From an uncultured Candidatus Poseidoniales archaeon (GTDB lineage: Archaea > Thermoplasmatota > Poseidoniia > Poseidoniales > Thalassarchaeaceae), in contig CABXDN010000003.1 of assembly GCA_902511005.1 (NCBI GenBank), positions 62,001-126,000 on the forward strand: a stretch of 64,000 nucleotides of DNA, read 5' to 3'. The translations under genes and the position numbers were made by a program. Numbering within the stretch: the stretch's first letter is position 1; the number at the start of each line of letters is the position of its first letter. The notes under the pieces were generated by a model. That model worked only from the letters and a program-made list of their open reading frames with translations, was not told where the DNA came from and did no database searches. Below are positions 17,385-26,101 of this stretch, one piece after another.

Positions 17385-18023
17385 ATGGGCGCGCCGTATA
17401 TACAACCCCGTCAGGGATCAATCAGTCATCCGTTACGTATCGCAGTTCTGATTTCAGGAGGGGGTTCAGGCCTACTCGCTCTACTCAACCATCAGCACTC
17501 CAAACCTACCACACATATCACAAAATTAATCATCTCAGATAATGAAAATGCAAAAGGTCTTCAATATGGTGATGATTTTCAGATTTCTACAATAGCGATA
17601 AATCTACCACAATCTCACGATAGAGTTCAAAAACGTATCTTACATGAAAATATTATTCATGAAAGATTAATCGAATCAAATATCGAACTTATAGTCTTGA
17701 ATGGTTATATGAGGATTTTAACTCCAGAATTTGTAAAGAAATGGAAAGGCCGTTTGATCAATATCCACCCCTCTCTCCTTCCAAAATATCCCGGTGCAAA
17801 CGCCCAAAGAGATGCTCTAGAAGATGGTGCTACAATAACTGGATGTACAGTTCATTTAGTCGATGAAGGAGTAGATACAGGGAAAATATTGGCACAATCT
17901 GAAGTCCCTATTTTGCAAACCGATACAATTGAAATTTTACAGAACCGTATCAAAGAGAAGGAACACTTGCTTTATCCAAAGGTTCTGGATGATTATTGCG
18001 CACATCAATCTATTCAAAGATAG
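17385..18023 (+). CDS. purN: Phosphoribosylglycinamide formyltransferase
   Basis: 212 residues. PurN landmarks: AVLISGGGSGLLAL (nucleotide-phosphate loop), LNGYMRIL, NIHPSLLPKYPGANA (catalytic Asn and His), GCTVHLVDEGVDTGKILAQ (catalytic Asp). It formylates GAR in purine synthesis with 10-formyl-THF. A ribosome site cggag precedes ATG 17385. The 3' end overlaps the convergent pseudouridine synthase gene by 14 bases. Confidence 0.94.
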   Translation: MGAPYIQPRQGSISHPLRIAVLISGGGSGLLALLNHQHSKPTTHITKLIISDNENAKGLQYGDDFQISTIAINLPQSHDRVQKRILHENIIHERLIESNIELIVLNGYMRILTPEFVKKWKGRLINIHPSLLPKYPGANAQRDALEDGATITGCTVHLVDEGVDTGKILAQSEVPILQTDTIEILQNRIKEKEHLLYPKVLDDYCAHQSIQR

Positions 18024-18771
18024 AATTCTTAATTTCATCGAGAGTAATTTCTTTAAATTCTCCCAATTTAATATCATATTTTGAAAGCTGCATATCCCCT
18101 ATCGCTAGACGATGAATTGATACTACATAATTACCCAGAGAACTAAACATCCGGCGAATCTGACGTTTTTTCCCCTCACTAATTGTTAAAATCGCAATAT
18201 TTTGATCATCTAAAGTAATATTCGCAGGCCTTGAAATATATTTTTCCACATAATTATTTTCAGATACTACAACATTAACTCCATTTTTTATTTTAGAGAT
18301 TTCTTCTTCAGTAATTTCTAATTCAGTTTCGACAAGATATTTCTTAGATATATGATTTTCAGGATTTGTTATCTTTTCAACTAATTTACCATCTGTAGTC
18401 ACTAATAACAAACCAGTAGTATCTTCATCTAATCTTCCAACAGTAATTAATGATTCATAAACTCTGGAAGAAACCTTGCCTCTGAATATTTCATAAATTG
18501 ACTTCTTTCCCAAATCTTTCTCTTGAAAATTTAAGCGAGAGCAAATAACTCCTGCTGGTTTATTCATTAAAAAATAAACATCACTGGACGGTAAAATCAA
18601 CGTCTCCCCCCTGAAAGTCACGACCTTTTTATTAGGATTGAATTCAAACTTCATATCCTTCATAATTGAACCATTAACTTCAATATCGCCAGACCAGATG
18701 GCATTTTTCACATCGTTCTTCGAAGAAAAAACCCCGCATTTGGACAGAAATTGATGAAGTCTTATTTTCAT
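18010..18771 (-). CDS. RsuA/RluB-family pseudouridine synthase
   Basis: 253 residues. N-terminal S4 RNA-binding domain (RLHQFLSKCGVFSSKNDVKNAI...IEVNG). The catalytic domain has YFLMNKPAGVICS, GRLDEDTTGLLLVT with the nucleophilic Asp, and EGKKRQIRRMF. It converts uridine to pseudouridine in rRNA. This subfamily is bacterial; in archaea it points to gene transfer. It starts 4 bases from the end of the Asp-box lipoprotein gene on the same strand and overlaps purN at the 3' end. Confidence 0.92.
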   Translation of the reverse strand: MKIRLHQFLSKCGVFSSKNDVKNAIWSGDIEVNGSIMKDMKFEFNPNKKVVTFRGETLILPSSDVYFLMNKPAGVICSRLNFQEKDLGKKSIYEIFRGKVSSRVYESLITVGRLDEDTTGLLLVTTDGKLVEKITNPENHISKKYLVETELEITEEEISKIKNGVNVVVSENNYVEKYISRPANITLDDQNIAILTISEGKKRQIRRMFSSLGNYVVSIHRLAIGDMQLSKYDIKLGEFKEITLDEIKNSIFE

Positions 18772-18774
18772 AAA

Positions 18775-20256
18775 TCATTCCATTTCAAATTCGACTAAAT
18801 CTCCGACAGAATCATACAAACTTGGTCCACTGCCAAGGTAGTAAACGCCCCCTGTTTTTGTTCGAGAATCTTCTGGTTGTGAATTATTTCCACTCGCGCA
18901 GGTTCCAGTACAACCATCTGCAAACGCGACATAAACCCGGCCATCTCTATCGATATGTAAATCGTTGAAGTCAAGTAAATTCCTATTAGATCCGCCTATA
19001 TCTCTACAGTCCCCACTGTTAAGACAAATACTTCCAATTTGTACAGGGTCATCAGAAACTCTTACCGTATGAAATATTGGATTTTCGTCTAATGCATTTA
19101 AGCTGTAAGTGATATACAAATGATAGTGTACGTTATTATTGGCAAAGTGAGGATTTCCTGTCCAATTAACTTCATCAATATCTAATGCGCCTAATTCACT
19201 CTCATTTTCACTCCCTAGGTATGTTATTGCGATCCGCCCTGGGTCACCTGCATCAATTTGAGGAAAAGTCGTTGAAATTACTTCTATTGGACTTATTCTA
19301 ATGCTGTCTTTTTCCCAAGATTCTCCTGAATCAGTACTTCTCGACATATATACTCCAAAATCAGCCCCAGACCATATATGATATGCATTAGAATCTGTAT
19401 CGGTCGCGACCTCACTATTTTTTCGAGGATTAGGGGTACTGACATCTTCACCCATTGTTCGAGTCTCCCAAGAGTAACCATTATCTTTTGAGAAAATTAC
19501 TGCGGGAGTCTCAACCCTTGGTGTAACGTAAACAGTTCCATCCGGAGCGGTCGTAATCGCTCCATGCAAGCCTCCATCGTCAGTGGCTAGTCCGAATATC
19601 TGCCCTCCTAATTCGAAAGTAGCCCCTCCATCAAAACTAGTGAAACAGAAAATCCCCAATCCTTTATTGTAACAAAAATATACTGCCTCTTCATAAATTG
19701 GAGATAATGAGCCAGGAATCCCATATCCGTCGCTGACCCAAGGTCCCGTTGCGAGTTTAATATGGTCATTCAAAGGAGTAGTGCCTGAATCATGAGGATT
19801 ACCCAACCAACTTTCTCCATCATCATCTGACCAGCCAATCCAAGTAGATTCCAATCCCATCATATGAATATTAAATACACGATCAGTAACTGGGTCTACC
19901 CAGCCGTAAGGGTCACTAGTGAATGGCGCTTGAGTGAAATCACGCGAATTTTCCCAAGTGACTCCATGATCACATGAACGCATTGGTTTTTCCATTGCAA
20001 TAAAGAATATACATCCACTCGAAGTTATTCCAATACTTGGCTCTGGACCATCCTCACCTACATTACTAAAAACAAAATTTAGAGGTAAAGGAGGGATATC
20101 GATTGATTGACCGTTTGCTCCGGTTACAAATACTCCATTATTTGAATCTAATTCCTCGCTAATAATTTTATTTTCATCATCCGCCTGTAAGCACCCTGAA
20201 AGCATCACTGCGCACATCATTAGGCTAACAAGAGCAGCAGTGATACGAGTACTCAT
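18775..20256 (-). CDS. Asp-box (sialidase-like propeller) lipoprotein
   Basis: 493 residues. Signal peptide with lipobox LSGC (Cys22) indicates a lipid-anchored exported protein. At least five Asp-box motifs (SxDxGxxW) recur: CDHGVTWENS, DDDGESWLG, FDGGATFELG, KDNGYSWETR, TDSGESWEKD, typical of six-bladed sialidase-type or VPS10-type propellers. The catalytic Arg triad of sialidases cannot be confirmed, so binding or a structural role is equally possible. It is divergent from the EF-hand lipoprotein gene; they share the promoter region 20257-20384. Confidence 0.85.
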   Translation of the reverse strand: MSTRITAALVSLMMCAVMLSGCLQADDENKIISEELDSNNGVFVTGANGQSIDIPPLPLNFVFSNVGEDGPEPSIGITSSGCIFFIAMEKPMRSCDHGVTWENSRDFTQAPFTSDPYGWVDPVTDRVFNIHMMGLESTWIGWSDDDGESWLGNPHDSGTTPLNDHIKLATGPWVSDGYGIPGSLSPIYEEAVYFCYNKGLGIFCFTSFDGGATFELGGQIFGLATDDGGLHGAITTAPDGTVYVTPRVETPAVIFSKDNGYSWETRTMGEDVSTPNPRKNSEVATDTDSNAYHIWSGADFGVYMSRSTDSGESWEKDSIRISPIEVISTTFPQIDAGDPGRIAITYLGSENESELGALDIDEVNWTGNPHFANNNVHYHLYITYSLNALDENPIFHTVRVSDDPVQIGSICLNSGDCRDIGGSNRNLLDFNDLHIDRDGRVYVAFADGCTGTCASGNNSQPEDSRTKTGGVYYLGSGPSLYDSVGDLVEFEME

Positions 20257-20384
20257 ATCCTTCCCATTTCACAGAGTTATGTTATCCTTTCCTTTCTTCG
20301 TTCAAATTAATATTTTAATTATATATTTACTTATTCGATATATCCGGCGGTTTATTCATAAAGGGTTTTTCACCGCATTAAGAT
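20257..20384. promoter_or_regulatory. Divergent promoter region between two lipoprotein genes
   Basis: A very AT-rich block (about 20305-20335) and tttattcataaa (20350-20361) lie between the divergent lipoprotein starts. The latter is placed 23-34 bases before ATG 20385, as expected for a TATA element with a short leader. GGAAGG stands just before the minus-strand ATG at 20256. Position and composition are seen; promoter activity is inferred. Confidence 0.4.
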
Positions 20385-22799
20385 ATGAACCGTGTAACCG
20401 TTATACTTGCTAGCCTATTATTAATTTCAACCCCGCTCTCAGGATGCCTTACAGAAGACACACTTGAAGACTTAATCGATGATGTATTAGGCTGCATGGA
20501 TGAACAGGCTAAAAATTACGATGAAAACGCTACAACTGAGCTTGTTGGGAACTGCATATATGCTGCTTCTATGAATGTATTTATGGAAGCAATGACGCAA
20601 GAAATTAGTATTGAAAGTATGTTAAATGAGAATACAACTACTGCTGGTTATTCTATGTATATGAACGGCCCAGCGGGTGATGATTTTGGAGATACAGGCG
20701 ATGAAATGATGACCATTGAAGAAGTAGTAATGGTTAATCTATCCGCCAATGCAGCTCATGTGCAATTGACTCTAGAACTTGAACCAATGATCTCGATCAC
20801 TAATACGATGACACAAGTAGGAGAGGTCGTAAATGTTCATCATGAAATGAGTGGATTAATGGCCAGCCAAATGGCAGGAGAGAGTGTCGATGAAACATAT
20901 CAAACCAGAGATGCATCACCTGATGTCATGGAATGGGTAATCCCGATGATGAGCGGCTCTTTCGGGTCCCTTATGTCAATGGGAGATGAGATGTCAGATG
21001 AGGAACCATCAATGCTTGAGGATTTAGAAAATGATGGTTTTGATATGGCAAATGCTACTATGACTGTAACTTTTGATTCATCATCAAATTCCCAAACCAT
21101 GGATCTATCGACCACCAATGAAACAGGAACGACAATTAATTTGTCTGTTATGATAGACGCCAATTCTGAACTTATGTCTTATTCCACCGAAACATCGAAT
21201 GCGAGTGAAACCTCAATTATGTCTTACACACTTATGTGGGGCGATGCAGTTGTAATAACGGTAGATGAAACACTACCGAAGACTGCAATCCCGGTCCATT
21301 GGGATGGATTACCAGATTTCCATAACCATGATGAAGGTGACGATGAGCATGACGATGACGACGACAACGGATCTCCTTCTGCAGAACAGGTTCTAGAATG
21401 GTTTGATACAAACATGGACAATTACATTAGTTTCGAAGAATTTTGGGACTCGTGGGCCGAAGAAGGTGACGCAGAAAATAATGAAGAGTTACACGATATT
21501 TTCAATGAATCAGACTATGACATGAATGGATTACTAGATATAAATGAACTTGAAGGATTTATATTAGATATCGATGATTACGATAATCATGGCGACGAGA
21601 TATCTCCTGAAATGATGCTCGATATGATGGATTACAATGATGATGGAATGGTAAGTTGGGATGAATTTGACCAATTCATCATTTATGAAGATGGAGGATG
21701 GGGAGACGAAGATGAGCGTTCTGAAAGTCAAGAACATTTCAATTATTCAGATTCTAATAGCGATGGATTACTTGACTATAATGAACTATCTTCATGGATA
21801 AGCAACATGGGTGAGGATGATAACGATGGTTCAGAAATGTGGATGTGCAACGATGGCGAAGAAATACCAGCAGATTATGTCAATGACGGTGAAGAAGACT
21901 GTTACGATGGATCCGATGAGTGGGACAATGAGCCAGAAATGTGGATGTGTGACGATGGTGAAGAGATACCTGCAGATTGGGTCAATGATGGAATGGAAGA
22001 CTGTTCCGATGGATCCGATGAGTGGGACAATGAGCCAGAGATGTGGATGTGCGAAAATGGTGAAGAAATACCCGTAGATTATGTCAATGACGGTGATGAA
22101 GACTGTTCCGATGGATCCGATGAGTACGACAACGATGGCTCCGATGAAGATGACTCAGAAATGGTTTGCTATGACATGGATAGCCATACTATCAATGAAG
22201 ATTATGAGAATCAAGAAGATTGTGAATATGCTGGATTGATGTGGACTGCTGCAGACAGTGGACCTGGTGATGGTGGTGACGAGCACGACGGAGGATATTG
22301 CCACAATACAACAACCCATGAGAATTACTACAATTCAGACGAAGCCAACTGCGAAGCAGCAGGGCATATTTGGGTTGTCGAAGACGATGATCATGATGAA
22401 ACTTCAGAGCCTAGGGATTTATTCCTCACTATAGCCGATAATCAAACTTTCGAGGCGCCTTTGAGCGACTTCTCAATCAACTTCTTATCATGCAATTCTG
22501 ATGAAAGATCAGAATGTATGGTAGAGGCAGAAGCAAGTCTTAGTTCTCTAACCGGCCAAATAGGCAACTCAACTTATGTTTACACGGATGTAGACATGGA
22601 TGGCATGATTTCCGCTGGAGATACGCTAGAATTAACTGGCATGCACCCCGATTATCAATTTGATTTGTATGATTCATGGTCCGACAGTTACGTTTCAGAA
22701 TCTGGAGTAAATGCTCCGAATATGCCAGGATTTGGCGGACTTCTTGCGACTATCAGTATGCTAGGGGCAGCGTTCCTATTGCCACGTAGAGACGATTGA
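20385..22799 (+). CDS. Acidic EF-hand / LDLa-like repeat lipoprotein with PGF-CTERM-like tail
   Basis: 804 residues. Signal peptide with lipobox LSGC (Cys21). A roughly 300-residue Met/Asn-rich beta region is followed by an Asp-rich spacer and four EF-hand loops: DTNMDNYISFEEF (341), DYDMNGLLDINEL (377), DYNDDGMVSWDEF (416), DSNSDGLLDYNEL (456). Three 34-residue repeats (485-586) read MWMCxxGEEIPxDxVNDGxxDCxDGSDE, the C-terminal half of an LDL-receptor class A module with its Ca-binding DGSDE. More Cys-rich segments follow. The C terminus MPGFGGLLATISMLGAAFLLPRRDD resembles PGF-CTERM. Likely a calcium-stabilised surface protein. Confidence 0.82.
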   Translation: MNRVTVILASLLLISTPLSGCLTEDTLEDLIDDVLGCMDEQAKNYDENATTELVGNCIYAASMNVFMEAMTQEISIESMLNENTTTAGYSMYMNGPAGDDFGDTGDEMMTIEEVVMVNLSANAAHVQLTLELEPMISITNTMTQVGEVVNVHHEMSGLMASQMAGESVDETYQTRDASPDVMEWVIPMMSGSFGSLMSMGDEMSDEEPSMLEDLENDGFDMANATMTVTFDSSSNSQTMDLSTTNETGTTINLSVMIDANSELMSYSTETSNASETSIMSYTLMWGDAVVITVDETLPKTAIPVHWDGLPDFHNHDEGDDEHDDDDDNGSPSAEQVLEWFDTNMDNYISFEEFWDSWAEEGDAENNEELHDIFNESDYDMNGLLDINELEGFILDIDDYDNHGDEISPEMMLDMMDYNDDGMVSWDEFDQFIIYEDGGWGDEDERSESQEHFNYSDSNSDGLLDYNELSSWISNMGEDDNDGSEMWMCNDGEEIPADYVNDGEEDCYDGSDEWDNEPEMWMCDDGEEIPADWVNDGMEDCSDGSDEWDNEPEMWMCENGEEIPVDYVNDGDEDCSDGSDEYDNDGSDEDDSEMVCYDMDSHTINEDYENQEDCEYAGLMWTAADSGPGDGGDEHDGGYCHNTTTHENYYNSDEANCEAAGHIWVVEDDDHDETSEPRDLFLTIADNQTFEAPLSDFSINFLSCNSDERSECMVEAEASLSSLTGQIGNSTYVYTDVDMDGMISAGDTLELTGMHPDYQFDLYDSWSDSYVSESGVNAPNMPGFGGLLATISMLGAAFLLPRRDD
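21837..22142 (+). repeat. Three tandem 102-bp coding repeats
   Basis: Units begin at 21837, 21939 and 22041 with atgtggatgtg and keep exact 102-base spacing (34 codons). They encode the half-LDLa modules of the EF-hand lipoprotein. Units 1 and 2 end in the same SDEWDNEPE link, while unit 3 diverges at its end. High DNA similarity suggests recent unequal duplication and likely copy-number variation between strains. Confidence 0.85.
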
Positions 22800-22801
22800 A
22801 G

Positions 22802-23224
22802 TTATTCGTCATCGAATACTTCAATCTCTACGTTACGCTTTACTAAATCTGTAAATTTAGAAGTGTAACGAGTAGCTCTCACGACGTGATTATCGATCCA
22901 GTGATAGTTTCCGCCACGTGGCTTACCCATTAATAGAGAATGATAATTGAAACCTTTCTCATTTAGCCAAGTTTCTGTTACTATACGATGATTTTCAGTT
23001 CTGGCAGTAAAGAAACAAATATGATGGCCTTCGTCAAACCATCGATTTATTGTTTCGATAGCATCTGGATAGGCCTCAGCAGTCACCATTCTTTCTGGCT
23101 CCTCATTAGGGATATCTTCTCCAACAGTTCCATCAATATCTATCAAGTAATTTTTCTTGTCGGATGGCAGTACCGGACTGATTTTTTTCCCATCGCTATC
23201 TACAGCTTCAACTAAGTTTTCCAT
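22802..23224 (-). CDS. HAD-superfamily phosphatase-like protein
   Basis: 140 residues. Motif I YLIDIDGTV (nucleophile Asp and acid/base Asp), motif II ICFFTART, Lys in MGKPRGG, and a late Asp in WIDNHVV give a minimal HAD fold without a cap domain. This looks like polynucleotide-kinase/nucleotidase-type HAD proteins. The substrate is unknown. It ends two bases after the EF-hand lipoprotein stop, convergently, and is divergent from the DDAH-like gene. Confidence 0.78.
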   Translation of the reverse strand: MENLVEAVDSDGKKISPVLPSDKKNYLIDIDGTVGEDIPNEEPERMVTAEAYPDAIETINRWFDEGHHICFFTARTENHRIVTETWLNEKGFNYHSLLMGKPRGGNYHWIDNHVVRATRYTSKFTDLVKRNVEIEVFDDE

Positions 23225-23360
23225 AAACGCCCGAAATCATGAAAGTCCATGAATAAGAGGTATAAAACATCACAAAAATATATTTTATAACAGTTGCAAA
23301 TTCCTAATTCGGGAATCTCATCTCCGTATTCCGAAGCATTATGAACGGAGGGTATGACGG
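23225..23360. promoter_or_regulatory. Divergent promoter region, HAD and DDAH-like genes
   Basis: An AT-rich core aaaatatattttataa (23275-23290) lies centrally and can serve as TATA element in either direction. An imperfect dyad, ttcgggaat (23308-23316) and attccgaa (23328-23335), sits before the DDAH-like gene. The ribosome site ggaggg (23347-23352) is eight bases from ATG 23361. Operator function is inference. Confidence 0.35.
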
Positions 23361-24164
23361 ATGGCCGTGCCAGGTGCATATGATAGGAGCAGGAAATCTG
23401 CTGTTGTTAGAGGAATTTCTTCTAATTACAGTAACGCACTTTCTAACTATTTTGGAACTAAAACACCTAGTTATGAAGAAGCAGCGGGCTCTCACAGAGC
23501 GTATGTCACTGCTTTGAGAGCGCACGGTACTGAAGTTACTATACTGCCTGAACTAGCAGACTTCCCAGATAGCTGTTTTGTTGAGGACACAGCAGTAATG
23601 ATCGATGGCAAAGCAATCATTCCCAATATGGGACACCCTTCTAGAGAAGGCGAACAAATTGCTGTGTCAGAACACATGAAAAATTTTGCAGAGATTATTC
23701 AAATGCCCAAAGGAGCGAATCTCGACGGCGGAGATGTGGTATTCTTTGATGATAAATATTTGATTGGACGTTCAACTCGGACTAACAAAGCAGGTGCAGA
23801 ATTTCTTGCATCTCATGTAAATAAAGAAGGTTACGATGTTGAATTTATCGAGGTTCCAAACTCTACATTACATCTAACTACAGTATGTTCTTCTCCACGG
23901 AAAGGCACAATAATCGCAGCAGAGGGACATCTTAAAGAAAATCAGATCTCTAAATTTGCAGAAGAGATTATTTGGATACCTAATAATGAAAGCTATGCTT
24001 CAAACACCATTGGGTATTCAAATGACAGGTTAATCATTGCAGCAGGTTTCTCTAAGACAAAGAACATTCTCCAAAATGAAGGTTTTAAGTTAATGTCTGT
24101 TGATATGGCTCCGATAATGCAAGCAGATGGTTCTCTTACTTGCCTATCAGTTTATACATCGTAA
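23361..24164 (+). CDS. Dimethylargininase (DDAH)-like amidinohydrolase
   Basis: 267 residues. Family motifs in order: FPDSCFVEDTAVM (substrate-binding Asp/Glu), GANLDGGDVVFF, IGRSTRTN, the catalytic His in TLHLTT (about residue 171) and the catalytic Cys261 in SLTCLSV. DDAH hydrolyses N-methylated arginines to citrulline plus methylamines; close relatives act on arginine or other guanidines. In a marine heterotroph it may scavenge nitrogen from methylated arginine. It has a strong ribosome site; ATG 23361. Confidence 0.87.
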   Translation: MAVPGAYDRSRKSAVVRGISSNYSNALSNYFGTKTPSYEEAAGSHRAYVTALRAHGTEVTILPELADFPDSCFVEDTAVMIDGKAIIPNMGHPSREGEQIAVSEHMKNFAEIIQMPKGANLDGGDVVFFDDKYLIGRSTRTNKAGAEFLASHVNKEGYDVEFIEVPNSTLHLTTVCSSPRKGTIIAAEGHLKENQISKFAEEIIWIPNNESYASNTIGYSNDRLIIAAGFSKTKNILQNEGFKLMSVDMAPIMQADGSLTCLSVYTS

Positions 24165-24168
24165 ACAA

Positions 24169-24582
24169 TTATTCTAACATGTTTGTTGGAACAGGTCCGA
24201 ATCGATTTGCTTCTTCTTCTCCAGCAGCAAAAATAAACCAGTAAAGTAGAACGAAACCGCCAACAAGATTCACAATAGGGATTATTCCTATCAGTAACAT
24301 CCATCCTGACTGTCCTACATCATGTAGTCTTCTAACGCTTACAGCTATGAATGGAACGATAAGCATTAGAAGCCCAATCAACAATACAAATCCAAAATAC
24401 TCACTAATGAACATTAAAGCAAAACCTCCTATTTGAAAAACCATTCCAAATAGATAGAGGAACCAATATTCAGATCTAGAAGATCTTCCGGAAAAATCAT
24501 TCCATCTCCCCAGGCCACTTTTTACAGCGTCCATAAACGACATCATCTCTGCAGGTCTTCCCATATGACTTTCTTCCATCAT
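24169..24582 (-). CDS. DUF805 membrane protein
   Basis: 137 residues. The family marks GRSSRSEYWFLYLF and VRRLHDVGQSGWMLL are present, with four hydrophobic segments. DUF805 proteins (YhaH-like) are small inner-membrane proteins of unknown role, far commoner in bacteria. The start is uncertain: Met codons at residues 1, 2, 7 and 13. Last gene of the minus-strand run that starts with the TerB-like gene. Confidence 0.85.
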   Translation of the reverse strand: MMEESHMGRPAEMMSFMDAVKSGLGRWNDFSGRSSRSEYWFLYLFGMVFQIGGFALMFISEYFGFVLLIGLLMLIVPFIAVSVRRLHDVGQSGWMLLIGIIPIVNLVGGFVLLYWFIFAAGEEEANRFGPVPTNMLE

Positions 24583-24629
24583 GGCTCGCAGTCATCTTTT
24601 TCTCATATTAACTTATACCCTGCATTTGG

Positions 24630-25196
24630 TTATTCTATATCTTTTTTTGAGTTAATGTTCTTAATCAGATTCGGTTCAACGATTAATAATGAGTGTGGTA
24701 TTTTTAGAAACATCTCATGAAGTGGTTCACCTTCCCAATTCCCCAACGAATTAATCAAAAGACCTGGCCTAACTAAAGAAAGCAAAGGGTGTAAAAGTTC
24801 CCCATCCGTCGGAACAATAGCATCATCATCCTTTGAGATAGAATTTTCTAAGCTAGTAAATACATCTGCATTTATCCAAGGGACATCTATTGTAGCTAAT
24901 TGCACATGCTCTTCTTTTTTTGCAAAGGGGTCATTTAAATTTTCTATAATTGAATCAACTGGTCCCGCATACTGTACTGAATCGAGTACCCATTCAATAT
25001 TATGGCTAGAATCAATGACTGCAGCGTAAGCCTCCATTTTTTCAGGACTTGCAACCGCTATTCTGATAGGTTCTTTGCCAGCTTCAACTAATGCATTAAC
25101 GACCCTTGTAATCATTGGTAAACCATCTATTTCGATTAGAGCCTTGTCTCGTCCCATACGTGATGATCTACCTCCTGCTAGAAGTAAAGATCGCAT
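24630..25196 (-). CDS. MobA-like nucleotidyltransferase
   Basis: 188 residues. The N-terminal signature SLLLAGGRSSRMGRDKALIEIDG is the NTP-binding loop of MobA (molybdopterin guanylyltransferase), with TIDVPWINADVF at the metal-binding Asp position and HPLLSLVRP resembling HPLfgl of MobA. MobA adds GMP to molybdopterin. Other sugar or cofactor nucleotidyltransferases share the loop, so specificity is not certain. It ends 48 bases from the DUF805 start. Confidence 0.82.
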   Translation of the reverse strand: MRSLLLAGGRSSRMGRDKALIEIDGLPMITRVVNALVEAGKEPIRIAVASPEKMEAYAAVIDSSHNIEWVLDSVQYAGPVDSIIENLNDPFAKKEEHVQLATIDVPWINADVFTSLENSISKDDDAIVPTDGELLHPLLSLVRPGLLINSLGNWEGEPLHEMFLKIPHSLLIVEPNLIKNINSKKDIE

Positions 25197-25200
25197 ATTT

Positions 25201-25410
25201 TCACCTTAATTCACTTAATCGATTGAGTGCGTATTGAATTTCATCCATTAAATCCATAGCTCGATTTAGTAGAACCTGCCTATCTCTCCTTATTTCAGTT
25301 GTCTCCATCCATCTCATTAGTTGTTTAATGTCTTTAGAATCTCGTTTGATGGTCCATTCGAGAACATCTTCAGCAATGGGGTCATCAGAAGGTAATAGAC
25401 GCTCCACCAT
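25201..25410 (-). CDS. Small charged protein of unknown function
   Basis: About 69 residues, mostly predicted helix, beginning MVERLLPSDDPIAEDVLEW and rich in Arg, Asp and Glu. No family recognised. ATG 25410 is chosen; a TTG at 25425 would add five residues. It lies between the AlkD-like and MobA-like genes with gaps of 4-25 bases, so it is very likely co-transcribed. Confidence 0.5.
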   Translation of the reverse strand: MVERLLPSDDPIAEDVLEWTIKRDSKDIKQLMRWMETTEIRRDRQVLLNRAMDLMDEIQYALNRLSELR

Positions 25411-25435
25411 GGCACCCCGAGGCAACCATCAGCAA

Positions 25436-26089
25436 TCAGTACTGCGCTTCCAAAGAAGAGATTTTACTCTTTATTCGAGTTAAAATAGAATCTCCTGCTG
25501 GTATATTTATTTGCATCATCTTCCCAATTAGTTCGGAAGAAAATGTGTGTCCGTGCAGTAATCCAGAATAAACGACAATCAAAGACATGTGTTGTTCTAT
25601 TTTTCGCCCGTTTATCCAATTAAATATTAATTCATCATTAGGCGGTTGACGTTTCGCCCGAAATAGTTCTTCAATATTCAATAGCAAAGAATCTATCGAC
25701 TCCATAGAATTGATTGATTGCTGTAGTATCAACCAAGGATTTGTCCCCATCCCTTTATGATCGAGATTAGACAGTAATATAGCTGCTAAAGCGATATCTT
25801 CTCTCCCGTGTCTTTTCCATAACCTCCCGATTAATTTCAATAATACTCTGTGTGTATTCCCTGCATTCGTTACTAACCAAGATGCAAGATTTCTCAATAG
25901 TTCGTCAGGAGTCCCTAATATGAATGAATACCCAGAAGAATCGGTCATTCTATCTGTGCTAGATTTCATGATTAAAGCAGGAACTCCAATCGGATAAGCA
26001 TCTCTTACTAGATTAGATAATTTTCTATCAGACAAGTGTATTCGTGAATTTTGTTCGTCCAAAAAATCATCAAGACTTCTAGATGTCAT
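25436..26089 (-). CDS. Helical-repeat protein, possibly AlkD/HEAT-like
   Basis: 217 residues, almost entirely amphipathic helices. The block NLASWLVTNAGNTHRVLLKLIGRLWKRHGREDIALAAILLS has the feel of HEAT/ARM repeats as in AlkD-type DNA glycosylases, but the catalytic Asp and surface Trp pair cannot be placed with confidence. It is 12 bases from the TerB-like gene. The assignment is weak; an unidentified adaptor is as likely. Confidence 0.5.
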   Translation of the reverse strand: MTSRSLDDFLDEQNSRIHLSDRKLSNLVRDAYPIGVPALIMKSSTDRMTDSSGYSFILGTPDELLRNLASWLVTNAGNTHRVLLKLIGRLWKRHGREDIALAAILLSNLDHKGMGTNPWLILQQSINSMESIDSLLLNIEELFRAKRQPPNDELIFNWINGRKIEQHMSLIVVYSGLLHGHTFSSELIGKMMQINIPAGDSILTRIKSKISSLEAQY

Positions 26090-26101
26090 CTAAAAAACTC
26101 C

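Noticed and set aside
21837-22142. Tandem repeats as a possible CRISPR array
   Set aside because: Repeats are 102 bases, in frame and without spacers; they are coding modules.
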